Source: Aspidapion aeneum (taxonomy: Eukaryota > Arthropoda > Insecta > Coleoptera > Brentidae). Taken from it: 64,000 nt of DNA. The notes beneath the pieces are model-generated. The model was not told the DNA's origin. It searched no databases and saw only the letters and a program-made list of their open reading frames with translations. A program made the translations under genes and the position numbers. Location: NCBI GenBank assembly GCA_963576565.1, contig OY755038.1, forward strand, positions 175,326,907 to 175,390,906. The letters run 5' to 3'. Position 1 is the first letter of the stretch. Every line of letters starts with the position of its first letter. Shown here piece after piece: positions 33,685 to 45,707 of the stretch.

Positions 33685-35402
33685 ATGTCTACGCAAAAAC
33701 AGAAAAAACTTTGCGACAAAAGGCTTTTGAGCTTCAACCAAATGGCGGAAGCTCACGAGGTAGCTTTGAAAGCGAAGTCGGATACAGCGTTTCACTTTTT
33801 GTTCAAATCCAGATATGAAGACGTCGAAGAATGTCATGCTCAATTCTATAATTTTCATAACCAAATTATTGGCTCTCTCGAAGAGCTTAAACTTTCATTT
33901 GACGAGCAGGATAAAACTAGAAAAGACTTTGACAACCTTTATTATGAATGTAAGGGTATTTACTACGACCTTTTTAGGGCCAACCCTGTCAATTACGTAG
34001 GCAACCCTAACCAACAAAATATTGTTCAGAGGTCAAATACAAGATCATTTCCACAACCAAGGTTGCCAATACTCGATGGTAATTATAAAAGCTGGCAACA
34101 CTGGTTTGACTTATTTAAAGTCATGGTACATCAAAATTCTGATTTAAGTGATATAGAGAAATTTCAACAATTGCGGAGTTCTGTTCTGAATGAAGCCATT
34201 TCTCTAGTAAAAACCATTCCCCTCGCAGATAGCAATTATCACATTGCGTATGAAACCTTAGTAAAGAGGTATCAAAATAAACGAATTATTGCTACTACCG
34301 CTTTGAATGCTATTAACTTTCTTTCAACTAAATCCAGTTCTGGGAAAGAATTACGTTCCATGTTGGATACATTTTCTGAGAATCTAGCCATCTTAAATGA
34401 GCTTGGTTTTCCTACAAAAGAATGGGACTTTCTTACTATTAACATGATGCTCTCAAAACTTGAAGTCAAGATGAGGACTGATTTCGAACTTTACTATAGT
34501 AGAGAGAAAAACAATTCAGAAATTCCGTCCTACACTGATCTTTACACGTTTATAGAAAATCATTGCGTTGCGCTCGAATCTGTAGTGCAAATGCCCAGTT
34601 TTAGTAGGCAAAATCAAACCCCTAGACAACCTCAAACTACGCGTAATTCTCAACAGAACAGTTTTCAGAGAAACAGTTTTAATAATTTTAATTCACCTTC
34701 TGCTTTCAATACAACTATTTCAAATCAAAGTTCAAATTCAAGAAATCAACAAAATACTTTACAAAATAGCAATCAACGCAGCAACCCTCAAATACAAAAT
34801 AATCAGAACAGAACTTTTAATCCAAAAATAAAATGTTACCTATGTTCTTCGAATCACGCATTATCGAAATGTATCGAATTTCAAAACAAAAGTCCACAGG
34901 AAAGGATGGGTTATGTTCGGCAGGTGAATCTATGTCAAAATTGCTTACATTTTGCTCACCAGACCATGAATTGCCCCTCCTCCTACAACTGCTTTACGTG
35001 TGGAGCTAGGCACCACAGTCTTCTTCACGTTCCACAACCAGTAGCGCCCTCTGTGAGTGTTAATTCTTATCCTCCAGAGAACGTTAATATTCCACTTTCC
35101 AATTCCAATAGCACCCCTATGTCAGGAAGCCATTCCACAAACTGTCATGCGACAATGATTTCCAAAAATTCCACTTTTCTACTTTCTACCGTTGTAGCTG
35201 ACATGTTAGACTCAAGGGGACATTACCAACCAGTTCGTATCTTACTCGATTCTGCCTCAGAGGCAAACTTTATTTCAGAAAAATGTCTAAATCGTTTAGG
35301 TCTTTCGAAAAGCTTCTTTTCTACTTCTATTCAAGGCTTAAATCAAATGACATCTTCCAATACCAAAGGTAAGACGAAATGTCTTATCAAACCTCAAGGT
35401 CA
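33685..35402 (+). pseudogene. BEL-3 Gag, zinc knuckles and start of protease
   Basis: The start ATG (33685, 'MSTQKQKKLCDKRLL') follows an A-rich leader. The Gag domain shows 'PRLPILDGNYKSWQHWFDLFK' and 'LRSMLDTFSENLAILNELGF', matching BEL-1, BEL-2 and BEL-4. A long Q/N-rich linker (about residues 310-380) precedes the cysteine clusters 'CYLCSSNHALSKC' and 'CFTCGARHH'. The protease motif is 'LLDSASEANFISEKC', that is D-S-A rather than the usual D-S/T-G. After 'KCLIKPQGQ' (near 35400) about 40 bases present in the other BEL copies are missing and the frame shifts. Gag itself is uninterrupted. Confidence 0.87.
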
Positions 35403-37516
35403 AGCGGGACAAAACTTTGTACAGAGATTCCTTCTTGCGCTGTCGACTCGAGCAAGTGGAATCACATTCGCAATATCAAACTTTCTGATCAAAACTTCCA
35501 TATACCAAGTTCCATTGATGTCCTAGTAGGTTGTGAACTTTTTCCGCATCTCTTACAAGAGGGAGTTATCCACGGAGAGCGTGGACAACCTAGTGCTTTT
35601 AATAGCATCTTTGGCTATGTGCTGATTGGTAAAGTTGAAACTTCAAAGCAACAAAATCCACAATCACTCATAAGCTGTTACACTTCCATCGAACCATCTC
35701 TGGATATCTGCCTAGAGCGCTTCTGGGAGATAGAGCAGGTTCCACATAAGGTTCATCACAGTCCTGAGGATATTATGTGCGAAAAATTATTTTCACAATC
35801 AGTTTCACGCAACGAATCAGGTAGATTCGTCGTTCCATTACCTTTCATAAACTTAGAACCCCAGTTGGGTGACACCTATCCAATCGCTTTAAAACGTTTC
35901 AAGCTTCAGGAAGCTAGACTTCTCAAAGACTCAGCTAATTATCAAGCTTACAAAGATTTTATGCAAGATTATTTAGACACTGGTCACATGATACCTATTC
36001 CTACGCCTATATCTAAAGATGTCTTGGATAATTCCTACTTTATCCCTCATCACAGTGTCTGGAACACTGGGAAGATAAGAGTGGTCTTTGATGGGTCTCA
36101 ACGTAGTCCCAGAGGTGTTGTGCGCAGGTCCTAAACTGCAAAATGATGTCCGTGAAATTTTACTTAATTTTCGAATTCATGCTGTAGCCTTTGTTACTGA
36201 CATAGTAAAAATGTTCCGACAGATTTTAATTATTCCTGAGCACACGCGTTATCAAAATATTCTATGGAGATTTTCTGAGGATGATCCTGTCCAAACCTAC
36301 TCCTTAAGAACAGTTGTTTATGGACTTCATCACCTTACTTAGCTATTCGTACTATACAAGAATTAGCTAAACTTGAGTCTGAAAGGTATCCTAATGCTTC
36401 CAAGGTGCTTCTTAAAGACATTTACGTCGACGACGTGCTCACTGGGCAGGATTCTGTGGCCTCTGCCAAAGAACTTCAGTCGGAGTTAATCTCCCTGTTG
36501 CGCCTAGGAGGGTTTGAACTTAAAAAATGGGCGAGCAACAGTCCGGAACTTCTCTCCTCATTCTCAGAATCAGAAACACAAATGTCCATTCGTTTCGACA
36601 AATCCGAACCTAATTTTGTAAAAATATTAGGTCTCCAATGGAATCCTATCTCAGATTCGTTTACCTACTTGGTCGTACCAGAAGATAAACCATGCACCAA
36701 GCGAGGTATCTTATCTCAAATCATGAAAATTTTTGATCCCTTAGGTTTCTGTTCTCCCGTTTCTTTACTTGCTAAGCATCTCATGCAAGATCTGTGGAAG
36801 GAGAAGCTGGACTGGGATTCTCAGCCTCCTCCGCATATCGTAAATGTTTGGAATCAATTTCGAACCGAACTTCCAAATCTTTCAAATATTCATTTACCTA
36901 GACGCCTTTCCATTGATCAACCACGTAGCATTGAACTTCACGGCTTTTCAGACGCCTCTATGATAGGTTGCGCGGCTACGGTCTATTTCAGAATGGAGTC
37001 AGTATCCGGAGAAATCCATACCTTTCTTGTAATGGCCAAATCTAAGGTCGCACCAGTGAAAACAGTCAGTCTTCCGCGACTGGAGCTTCTTGGTGCCACT
37101 TTACTTTGCGACCTAATTTCCTTTATTCGAAATACTTATTCAGATATTCTTAACTTCAACCAAATCTGTGCATGGTGTGATTCCCAAGTGGTTCTATGCT
37201 GGTTGGCGGCTTCACCTCACAGGTTTAAAACGTTTGTGGCAAACCGTATCTGTCACATTTAAGAAACCATTTCTCCTACGGCCTGGAAATATATTCCATC
37301 AGCGCTAAATCCAGCCGACTGTGCTTCGCGCGGTCTTATGCCTAATCAACTTGTCAAACATGACTTGTATTGGGAAGGTCCTTGTTTTCTTAGGCTACCA
37401 AAAGAGAGCTGGCCTGATGATTTTCGCTGTCCAGACCCTCCGGAAAACGAGGTTATTCTGGAAGAACGAAAATCAGTATTTCAAACATGCACAGTTGCAC
37501 CACACATGCTTGATAC
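35403..37516 (+). pseudogene. BEL-3 protease remainder, RT and RNase H (broken)
   Basis: Three frames are needed to read it. 35403-36115 gives 'LVGCELFPHLLQEGV' and 'HSVWNTGKIRVVFDG'. A second small deletion near 36095-36120 removes the conserved segment before 'GPKLQNDV'. 36120-36335 gives the fingers/palm, 'TDIVKMFRQILI'. A one-base loss near 36330 shifts to the frame holding 'YVDD' (about 36423), 'FELKKWASNSPELL' and RNase H ('GFSDASMIGC', 'LPRLELLGATL', 'WCDSQVVLCWL', 'ALNPADCASRG'). A stop (TAA, 37260-37262) lies where the relatives have glutamine. The frame is cut by the Gypsy LTR at 37517 after 'HMLDT'. Confidence 0.87.
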
Positions 37517-37932
37517 TGTTACGGGTTCACAACGACAAATTAAAACTCGCAATTGTTGAAAACGATACGTCAATTTATTTTCACAAATTATGTACAAAAA
37601 CACGCACTTAAACTTGCTAATAATTCACCACTATAATCGGTCTATTAACTTGGTGTTAATCTCACGACCACTCAGTATGTTATCTGTGACTGACTGACTG
37701 ATGCACGACGTCCGGCCTTATATATGAGGGCTGCCTACTATTCTAGAACCCTTCCATCCTTGTTCGATTCGCAATCATTCCAGCCCTTTTCTAGACTTTC
37801 GCATACCAGTTTGTCACAGATAACGCAACTAAAACCTAGATTAAGAATACAACCATAAAATACGTCAACCTAATACTACACTAAACCTAAATAAATTCTA
37901 ACTATAAAATTTAAATACTTAAATTTATAACA
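37517..37932 (-). repeat. Gypsy 3' LTR
   Basis: 416 bp, same length as 43647-44062. The polypurine tract GAAGAGGAGGATAG (minus strand, 37933-37947) lies directly beside it. Confidence 0.95.
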
Positions 37933-37944
37933 CTATCCTCCTCT

Positions 37945-40194
37945 TCAGGTTTGATCGCCTCGATCAACATTTCCCAGGTAAGGTTTTAGTCTGTCTAGAT
38001 GAACAACTTTCATCTTGGACTTCGGGCTTTTCTGGATTCGGTAGACTACATCATTAATTCTCTTAACAACTTTATAAGGCCCTTCCCATGGTGGTGTCAA
38101 CTTAGGTGATCTTCCTTTCTTGCGTTGAGGATTGTATAGCCAGACTTGATCATTCTCTTTGAACCCTGAAGAGTTTGCTTTCAGGTCATATCTCGCTTTC
38201 ATGCGGTCACTGGCTATTTCTATTCGCTCTCTAACCACTTCATGGATATAGTGCAGCTTTTGCCTTAAACGTTCGACATAGTCATTAATCTCTAAGTGTT
38301 CTTCTTCAGGTGAACCAAACATGATATCACATGGTAAACGCAGTTCTCTACCAAACAGGATACTAGATGGAGTAGCTCCTGTCGTATTGTGAATGGCGGT
38401 TCTATAGGCCATCAAAAATAATGGAATATATTGGTCCCAATCTGTTTGGTGCTCATCAACAACTTTGCACAGATGTTCTTCTATTGTTTTATTAAATCTT
38501 TCAACCATGCCATCTGACTGCGGATGTAAAGCCGTAGTCCGTGTTTTATGTATTCCTAAAAGGTCACAGAGATTCTGGAAGAGCTTTGATTCAAAGTTTC
38601 TTCCTTGATCTGAATGTAGTTCCAAAGGAATGCCAAATCGGCTGAAAACATCATTTACCAGAACTTCCGCAACCGTAGTGGCCTCTTGGTTAGGCAAAGC
38701 AAAAACTTCTGGCCATTTGCTAAAGTAATCCATGACTACAAGGATGTATTTGTTGCCTTTTATAGTTTCTGGAAATGGTCCGGCCACATCAATAGCAATG
38801 CGTTCGAATGGTAGACCTACGTTATATTGTTTCATTTGACCTCTGGACCTTGTTTTGGGACCTTGGCTGGCTGCACAAGTCGAACATCGGCGGCACCAGT
38901 TTTTCACATCTTGAAAGTAATTGACCCAATAAAATCGGTTTCGAATTTTGTCCATGGTTTTATTTATGCCTAGGTGCGCGCCTGATTTTCCACCATGGCA
39001 TTCGGCCATTATATTGTCTACCATGCTCCTAGGAACCACTACTTGATTAACCACAGTAAGGCCATCGGCACTTTCCCAGGCACGTTTAAGGATGTTTTCC
39101 TCTACTATCAGTGAATCCCATTGTGCCCAAAGTGATTTGAGTATCACCCCTTGGTTTGCGATATCTTGCCATGATGGTCGTGGCTTGTTCTCTTCTTTCA
39201 ATTGCAAGATAGGTCCTACATCTTTGTCATTAAGTTGTGTGGTTCTAATCGAAGCCGACATCCATTCTTCATCTGGTTCTAACTTTATCTGGCGCACGTA
39301 GGTAATTCCTTCTTTCTGGTCAATTTTCCTGCAATGTTTACAATCCTCGGGGCAAGGTCTTCTGGACAATGCATCTGCATTATTATGCACCCTTCCTGCT
39401 CGGTGCTTAATTTGATAACGGTATTGTTGTAGCTTTTCTATCCATCTCGCGACTTGCCCCTCAGGTTGTTTCATTTTCATGAGCCACTGTAACGCAGCAT
39501 GATCCGTTCTAATTAGAAACTCTTGTCCGTAGAGATATTTGTGAAAGTGATCTACGGATTTAACTATGGCTAGGAGCTCCTTTCTAGTAACACAATAATT
39601 TCTCTCTGGTTTGGATAGCTTCTTGCTGAAAAATTCGATGACCCGTTCTTCTCCATCTTGTACTTGGGAGAGTACTGCTCCTATGCCATCATTGCTCGCA
39701 TCAGTATCTAATATGAATTTTCCTTTTGGAATGGGATATGCAAGAATCGGACTAGAACATAATGCTGCTTTTAGTCTTCTAAATGCTTGGTCACATTCGG
39801 TATTCCATTTGTAAGAAGCTTTGTCTTCTGTAAGTCTATGTAACGGAGACGCTATTTTGGCGAATCCTTCTACAAATCGTCTGTAGTATGTACACAGACC
39901 CAAAAAGCTTCTCAATTCATGTTTGTCACGAGGTTGAGGCCATTCTTTTATTGCTTGTAGCTTCTTTTCGTCGGTATGGATGCCTTCTCGGGAAACGACG
40001 TGACCCAGGAACTCAACTTTTTCTTGGAACAGAAAACATTTCTTTGAGTTTAATTTAAGATTTGCGTTCCTGATTCTTGAGAATACTTCTCGTAAATTAT
40101 CTAGATGTTCTTGAAATGATTTCCCCATTACTATGACATCATCCAAATATACTAGGCAGGTTTTCCAAGTAAGGCCTCGTAGAACGACTTCCAT
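37945..40194 (-). pseudogene. Gypsy Pol: RT C-terminal part, RNase H and integrase
   Basis: An uninterrupted frame of 749 residues that is the continuation of Pol after a deletion. RT catalytic 'YLDD' lies at 16-19. RNase H has D165 ('LDTDAS'), E206 ('RKELLAIV'), D231 ('RTDHAAL') and D274 ('NNADALSR'). Integrase has zinc residues near H400, H407, C437 and C440 and catalytic D469 ('AIDVAGPF'), D529 ('LHSDQGRNF') and E565 ('GMVERFNKT'). A GPY-like module ('WEGPYKVV') and 'VHLDRLKPY' close the protein, as in chromovirus-unrelated insect Gypsy lineages. The apparent start methionine is internal to RT and not a real initiation site. Domain residues are all intact. Confidence 0.92.
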
Positions 40195-41618
40195 TAGTCT
40201 TTCAAATGTAGCAATGGCATCACATTAAACTGATAAAGTCCACTTCCAGCAGAGAATGCAGTCTTCTCTTTATCTCTTTCAAAGATTCCTACTTGCCAAT
40301 ACCCACTTTTCAGGTCAAGAGTAGAAAACCAATATGATCCTGCCAACGTTGTTAATGTGTCGTCTATTCTTGGCAGTGGGTAACTATCTTTCTTGGTCAC
40401 ATCGTTAAGTTTCCTATAGTCGACACAAAATCTAGTACTTCCATCCTTTTTAGTGACCAACACCACAGGAGATGACCAAGGACTTGATGACTCTTCAATA
40501 ACACCGTCGCTGAGCATTTTATTAATGAGATTGTGAACTTCTTCTTGCTTGGCCATTGGTAGTCTTCTTGGGGGTTGTCTTATCGGTTGGGCATCGCCAG
40601 TGTTGATAGCATGGTGAATAAGGTTTGTGCGTCCCGAACTACTCCTAGTTTCGAAGATATTACTTTGTTCTTCTATAAACTCTCTCGCTTTACTATATTC
40701 TTCTGGAGTGAGATGTTGCCAAGTTGACTCAAATTGCTGAAGTACCTCCATTGGTAACTTGCTTGTATCCTCGGAAGTTGGCTCTTCACATCTTGTTACT
40801 TTCTGTACTGGTTCAAATAATGCTACCACCTCCCCCTTATTAATTTTGACACTATTTGGGAAAATATTGGCGACTCTAATCGGGATGTCTTTATCGGTTT
40901 TAACTAGTGATTTTGCAACTAGGTAGGTGTTGGGTGTGTTTTGTTGGCTTATGAGTCCGACGCAGCTTGATGTTTTACTTTCCAGCCTCCCAAAAATTAT
41001 GGTCTCACTGTTACCGACTAGTCTTGTTGTGCATACTGCCACGACCTTTATTGGTTCTTTATTGAAGTGACTATTTGACAAAATGAACTCTTCATTCCCA
41101 AATCTTAGGGTATTAAGTTTATTATCAAACGCAAATCCATGTTTACTTATCAAGTCCATTCCCAAAATAAATTCGTCTTCTATTTCTGCAACCAATACAG
41201 TGTGGCGAATCTTCAATCTTCCCAGCTGTAGGTCTATATCTGTCTGCCCCAACACGTCGGCGGATTCTCCAGTCACAGTCTTAAGTGTTATTTTCTTTTC
41301 TGTTGGTCGAATTTTATACCTCGTTGCAATTTTGAACTTAAGCAATGATATGGCAGCACCAGTGTCTACTGTTATATTAACTTTTCTTCCATTAATAAGT
41401 CCGTCGATGTTAAGACTGTCAGCAGTATGTTTTAAGCTCTTGATAGAGTAAATTTTGGGGGCTAAATTCCCATTAGCCAACACCCGCCCCTCTGCGTTGT
41501 CTAGTTTTAGTTTTCCTGATCTCTTCTTCGGTACTCTGTCCCAGTAGATGGTGAGCAAGACCTCATTTGAACACGACAATCGCGTTGAATATGCCCTGTA
41601 CGTCCGCATCTGAAACAC
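40194..41618 (-). pseudogene. Gypsy Pol: protease and RT N-terminal part
   Basis: It begins in the Gag overlap and would be reached by -1 ribosomal frameshifting from Gag, so the methionine at its start is not needed. The retropepsin motif 'VDTGAAISLL' has its aspartate near residue 85. RT starts near residue 350 with 'GVIEESSSPWSSPVVLV', 'RFCVDYRKLN' and 'YWFSTLDLKSGYWQV'. After 'QFNVMP' the frame is lost: compared with the family, about 19 bases are missing and with them the conserved FGL.NAP box. This leaves a nonsense tail and a stop at 40194. The deletion inactivates RT in this copy. Confidence 0.9.
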
Positions 41619-42772
41619 TTTACATTTGGAGGGGATCGTCTACTTTCTTTCAAAGAATCAATCTTCTCTATCAGTGACTGAAACAGTTGGTTTAGCGTTT
41701 TTAAGTTGACCTCCTCTTCAGTGCTCATTTCTTCTCCCTCCTGAATTGAAACAGCTCTTACTTTTGGCCTGGAGATATTATTTGATGATTCAATTTCAAG
41801 GGCTCGAATCAACACTTCACTGCTGTTATGGAAGCGTTCTCGACGAAGTAACTTTGCTAAGTCCGTGTCTCGCAAGCCGTTAATAAGGCGATCTACCGTA
41901 AAGGGATCTCTGTAATTTTCTGGCATATCTGGGTAAGCCAAGTACATCAGCCTCCTGATATCCGCTTCATACTCTTGTAATGACTCCCCTGCTCTTTGTT
42001 GGCGAATATTTAATTCTGACCAATGCAAATTTCGTAAATGTTCATCTCCATATCTTCTTTCTAAAGCTGCCACTAAAGCATTGTAACTCTGTTTTTGTTC
42101 CGCTGGAATAGACCGTAAAAGTCCAAGAGCAGGTTCTCGTAGAGCTACTAACAAAGCTCTAGCTTTTTCGTCATCGTTCCAACTATTTGCAGTGGCGGCA
42201 GCTTCAAATTGTTGTTTGTAGGTAGACCAGGAAGACGTACCATCAAAATTTGGAGGCTTAATGTTTTGGTTGGAATTCACAACATATCCCTGAGTTTTTA
42301 TTTTGTTGTGTTCTTTCTGAAGCTGTATAAACTGCTTTGACATGTCCTGGAATTTTTCTTCCATGGTTTGAAAAACTTCTTCCCTAACATTCTGTAGTTT
42401 GGTCTCCACTTTTTCTTCAACATTCTGCAATTTGTTTTGCACCTTTTCTTCTACATTCTGCATTCTTTGAGTTATTTCTTCCTTAAGACCTTCTGTTGCT
42501 ACCTTAAATTCTCCTCTCAGCTGTTCGGAGTTGCTCTTTATTTGGTCGAAGTTTTCTTGCATACCATCTAATCTTTCTTCAAATGTCCGTCTCATATCGT
42601 TTTGGTTTTGTGCAATGGTCTGTCTCATATCGTTCTGGTTTTGTTCCATGGTCTGCTTCATGTCATCCATGGTGTGTTTCATATCGCCCTGGTTTTGAGC
42701 TATTTGAGCTGCTAGAGCCTGCATCATTTTAGTTAAATCTTCCATCTTGGCCGATCTTTGTCTAGTAAGCAT
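41507..42772 (-). CDS. Gypsy Gag
   Basis: An intact 421-residue Gag starting at the ATG at 42772, one codon downstream of a TTG. Residues 10-150 are a strongly heptad-like coiled coil with 'QNQNDMRQT'-type repeats. A capsid-like region follows ('NFDGTSSWSTYKQQFEAAA', 'AGESLQEYEADIRRL', 'LINGLRDTDLAKLL'). One CCHC zinc knuckle ('CFRCGRTGHIQRDC') lies near residue 397 for RNA binding. Gag assembles the particle. Its last 112 bp overlap Pol in the -1 frame. The long leader between the 5' LTR and this start is filled with tandem repeats of about 113 bp. Confidence 0.9.
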   Translation of the reverse strand: MLTRQRSAKMEDLTKMMQALAAQIAQNQGDMKHTMDDMKQTMEQNQNDMRQTIAQNQNDMRRTFEERLDGMQENFDQIKSNSEQLRGEFKVATEGLKEEITQRMQNVEEKVQNKLQNVEEKVETKLQNVREEVFQTMEEKFQDMSKQFIQLQKEHNKIKTQGYVVNSNQNIKPPNFDGTSSWSTYKQQFEAAATANSWNDDEKARALLVALREPALGLLRSIPAEQKQSYNALVAALERRYGDEHLRNLHWSELNIRQQRAGESLQEYEADIRRLMYLAYPDMPENYRDPFTVDRLINGLRDTDLAKLLRRERFHNSSEVLIRALEIESSNNISRPKVRAVSIQEGEEMSTEEEVNLKTLNQLFQSLIEKIDSLKESRRSPPNVKCFRCGRTGHIQRDCRVQMRSCSPSTGTEYRRRDQEN

Positions 42773-42819
42773 CAACTTCCTGATAAATCACTTAAAACGT
42801 CTATTTTAGGGCTATAAAG

Positions 42820-43440
42820 CGAATGTCGAAGTCGGTTTTTCAATATCTCTTCCAATTCTTAAATAGAACCTAATGGAATGTTCTGGAATATACTGGTAAA
42901 TGCTACTCTTTCTGCTACTAGGCAAATGTAGAAGTCACTTTTTGATTATCTCTTTTGGTTCTCGAATAGACCGTCGTAGAATGTTATGGAATATTCTAGC
43001 AATAATTTCTAATTCTTACTTTTAAAATAACTAAGCTACTGTCGAAGTCGGTATTTGTATATCTCTTCTAGTTTTTGAATAGAACGTCGTAGAATGTTAT
43101 GGAATCTTCTAGAAATTCTTTTTAGTTCTTACTTTTGAAATTACTAAGCTAATGTCGAAGTCTCTTTTTGGATATTTCTTCTGGTTTTCGAATAGAGCGT
43201 CGTAGAAAGTGATGGAATGTTCTAGAAATTCTTTCTGATTCTTACTTTTAAAATTACTAATCTAATGTCAAAGTCGGTATTTGTATATCTCTTCTAGTTT
43301 TTGAATAGAACGTCGTAGAATGTTATAGAATATTCTAGAAAATCTCTCTAATTATCAATTTTTGGACTGTAAAGTTAATGTCGGAGTCGGTTCTTAAATA
43401 TCTCTTTTAGTTTTTGAATAAAACAATATCGAACTTCTTC
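42820..43440 (-). repeat. tandem repeats of about 113 bp in the Gypsy leader
   Basis: Six diverged units recur with the words 'aatgtcgaagtcgg', 'atatctcttctag' and 'gaatagaacgtcgtagaatgtt'. Unit anchors lie near 42829, 42931, 43044, 43158, 43270 and 43384. A second, shorter duplication of about 90 bp follows (43445-43615). The array sits between the primer-binding site and Gag. Confidence 0.85.
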
Positions 43441-43626
43441 GAATATTCTGGAAAAATCACTTACTGTTTTTCTGTCCAATTGTCCTATCCGGTGGTAATA
43501 TGTAAGGGTAGTCTTTGCACTATTCAGTTCCGAATATTCTGGCAAAATCACTTACTGCTCTTCTTTTTAATTGTCCTAGCCGGTGGTACTGTGTAAGGAT
43601 AGTCTTTGCACTATTTATTTCTTTTA

Positions 43627-43644
43627 ATCCCACTTCTGACACCA
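43627..43644 (-). promoter_or_regulatory. Gypsy primer-binding site (tRNA-Leu)
   Basis: The minus strand reads TGGTGTCAGAAGTGGGAT two bases inside the 5' LTR. This is complementary to the 3' end of animal tRNA-Leu (..ATCCCACTTCTGACACCA), so tRNA-Leu probably primes minus-strand synthesis. Confidence 0.85.
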
Positions 43645-43646
43645 AT

Positions 43647-44062
43647 TGTTACGGGTTCACAACGACAAATTAAAACTCGCAATTGTTGAAAACGATACGT
43701 CAATTTATTTTCACAAATTATGTACAAAAACACGCACTTAAACTTGCTAATAATTCACCACTATAATCGGTCTATTAACTTCGTGTTAATCTCACGACCA
43801 CTCAGTATGTTATCTGTGACTGACTGACTGATGCACGACGTCCGGCCTTATATATGAGGGCTGCCTACTATTCTAGAACCCTTCCATCCTTGTTCGATTC
43901 GCAATCATTCCAGCCCTTTTCTAGACTTTCGCATACCAGTTTGTCACAGATAACGCAACTAAAACCTAGATTAAGAATACAACCATAAAATACGTCAACC
44001 TAATACTACACTAAACCTAAATAAATTCTAACTCTAAAATTTAAATACTTAAATTTGTAACA
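43647..44062 (-). repeat. Gypsy 5' LTR
   Basis: Direct repeat of 37517-37932 with about three substitutions. It is bounded by TGTTAC and TGTAACA and by the ATAC duplication in BEL-3. Confidence 0.95.
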
Positions 44063-44066
44063 ATAC

Positions 44067-45504
44067 TTTTCTTTCTCGTTACTCTTCCCTAGAGAAAATT
44101 CAACGCATAATTTCCTATATTTTTCGCCTTACCGAAAAGAAATCTAAATATCCTAACGAAAATATTACCGAAGTTGAACTTCAACATTCTCTTATTGTTC
44201 TCGTTCGGCATGTTCAACGTTCCATCTTTGCTGATCTCATTTCACGTTTGAATGACGCAAAGCTACTTCCTAAACAATTTCGTAAACTTTCACTTTTTCT
44301 AGATACACAAGGCTGCTTAAGAGTGGGGGGTCGATTACCACATTCTTCCGAACTCTCTTATTCAGCAAAACACCCTTTACTTTTACCACGTTCTCACCGA
44401 CTTACTCAACTTGTCATTGAGTACACTCACAAAAGGTACTGTCATCCCGGTCAAAAAACGTTGCATTACCTCTTGAGACAACAATTTTGGATCCTTTCCC
44501 CTCGCTATGCAATCGAGAGTATAACTTCTCATTGCATTTTATGCTATCGATTAAATCCTAAACCTTCCGTACAAATCATGGGCAACTTGCCTGCTCAACG
44601 CATCTCTCAAGTAAAGGCATTTTCACATGTTGCCATAGATTATTGTGGTCCCTTTCCAATTACAATGGGAAAGTACCGAGGTGCAAAGGTATCCAAAGGT
44701 TATATTCTTGTCTTAGTCTGCTCCGCAACAAAGGCAGTTCACCTAGAACTTACCTCCGATATTTCCACCCCTACCTTTCTTGCGGCTTTTAAGAGATTTG
44801 TGGCAAGAAGAGGAAGAATCTCTGACATTTACTCAGATTGTGGTAGCGCGTTCTTGGGAGCTGATCGTTTACTCAAACAGTACTCCCAGGAAGCATGTCA
44901 CAGTCTAAAAATTACCTGGCATTTTTCAAGTCCTGGTAGTCCGCACCTAAACGGACTAGCTGAGGCAGGAGTTAAATCCACCAAGGCAAATTTAAAACGT
45001 GTAATAGGTGAGCAACGGTTAACCTATGAAGAGTTTTTTACTTTTTTGTGTCAGGTCGAATCCATACTAAACAGCCGGCCTCTATATGCCCAAAGTATGG
45101 ATCCGAATGACTTTCTTCCACTGACCCCTGGTCATTTTCTTACCCTGGAACCGTTGAATTCCATACCAGAACCCGAATTTTCTGATTCCAAGTTGAACAC
45201 CCTGTCCCGCTGGCAGCTGGTGCAAAGGCTCCAGTCCGATTTTTGGAAACGCTGGAACTTGGAGTACCTAAACACCTTGCAACAGCGTTCTAAATGGACA
45301 GAGGCTTCTAACAATATTAAACTAAATACTTTAGTCGTGTTAAAGAATGAACAAAAACCGCCATTGCAATGGGCTGTTGGGCGAATTGTCGACGCACACC
45401 CTGGCTCAGACGGTCATATTCGTGTTGTGACCGTTAAAACAGCTACAGGAACATATCGTCGACCAGTAGTGAAACTATGTCCTTTGCCTATGCCCGACGC
45501 ATAA
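44067..45504 (+). pseudogene. BEL-3 integrase region
   Basis: This resumes BEL-3 Pol after the Gypsy insertion: 'SSLEKIQRIISYIF' follows in frame, then the integrase. Zinc-binding residues are in 'THKRYCHPGQ' and 'CILCYRL'; the catalytic triad is in 'AIDYCGPFP', 'IYSDCGSAFL' and 'GLAEAGVKS'. The region continues to 'VVKLCPLPMPDA' and a stop. The domain has no internal stop or frame change. The ATG at 44248 is internal to the polyprotein and not a start. BEL-1 has the closest integrase in this window by motif wording, but its LTRs are unrelated. Confidence 0.9.
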
Positions 45505-45707
45505 GGCAAAATTTTCTTTTTCTTTCTTAATTTTTTCTAAGTATTTTTTCTTTTCTTTTAATCTTAATTTACATGCATAATTTAATGCATATTTGGGTTA
45601 ATGTTAAATTGTATCGTTTAATAGCTAATAGGCGAATACTATTTAATTTTTTTTTCCTTTCCTTTTCTTAACTAAGTAAAAACACACGTGTTTTGGCGGC
45701 CGGAAAA

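Larger units (their letters stand above)
37517..44062 (-). mobile_element. Gypsy-type LTR retrotransposon inside BEL-3
   Basis: A complete element of 6546 bp on the minus strand. Both LTRs are 416 bp (TGTTAC to TAACA) with about three differences, and the flanks carry an exact 4-bp duplication ATAC (37513-37516 and 44063-44066), typical of Gypsy integrases. The order is Gag, protease, RT, RNase H, integrase. The Gag and Pol frames overlap by 112 bp in a -1 arrangement. A primer-binding site matching a tRNA-Leu 3' end and a polypurine tract are present. No envelope frame exists between Pol and the 3' LTR. A small deletion in RT splits Pol, so this copy is defective. Confidence 0.95.

Noticed and set aside
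37933..37945. Possible envelope gene in the Gypsy element
   Set aside because: Pol ends about 12 bp from the 3' LTR, so there is no room for an env frame.
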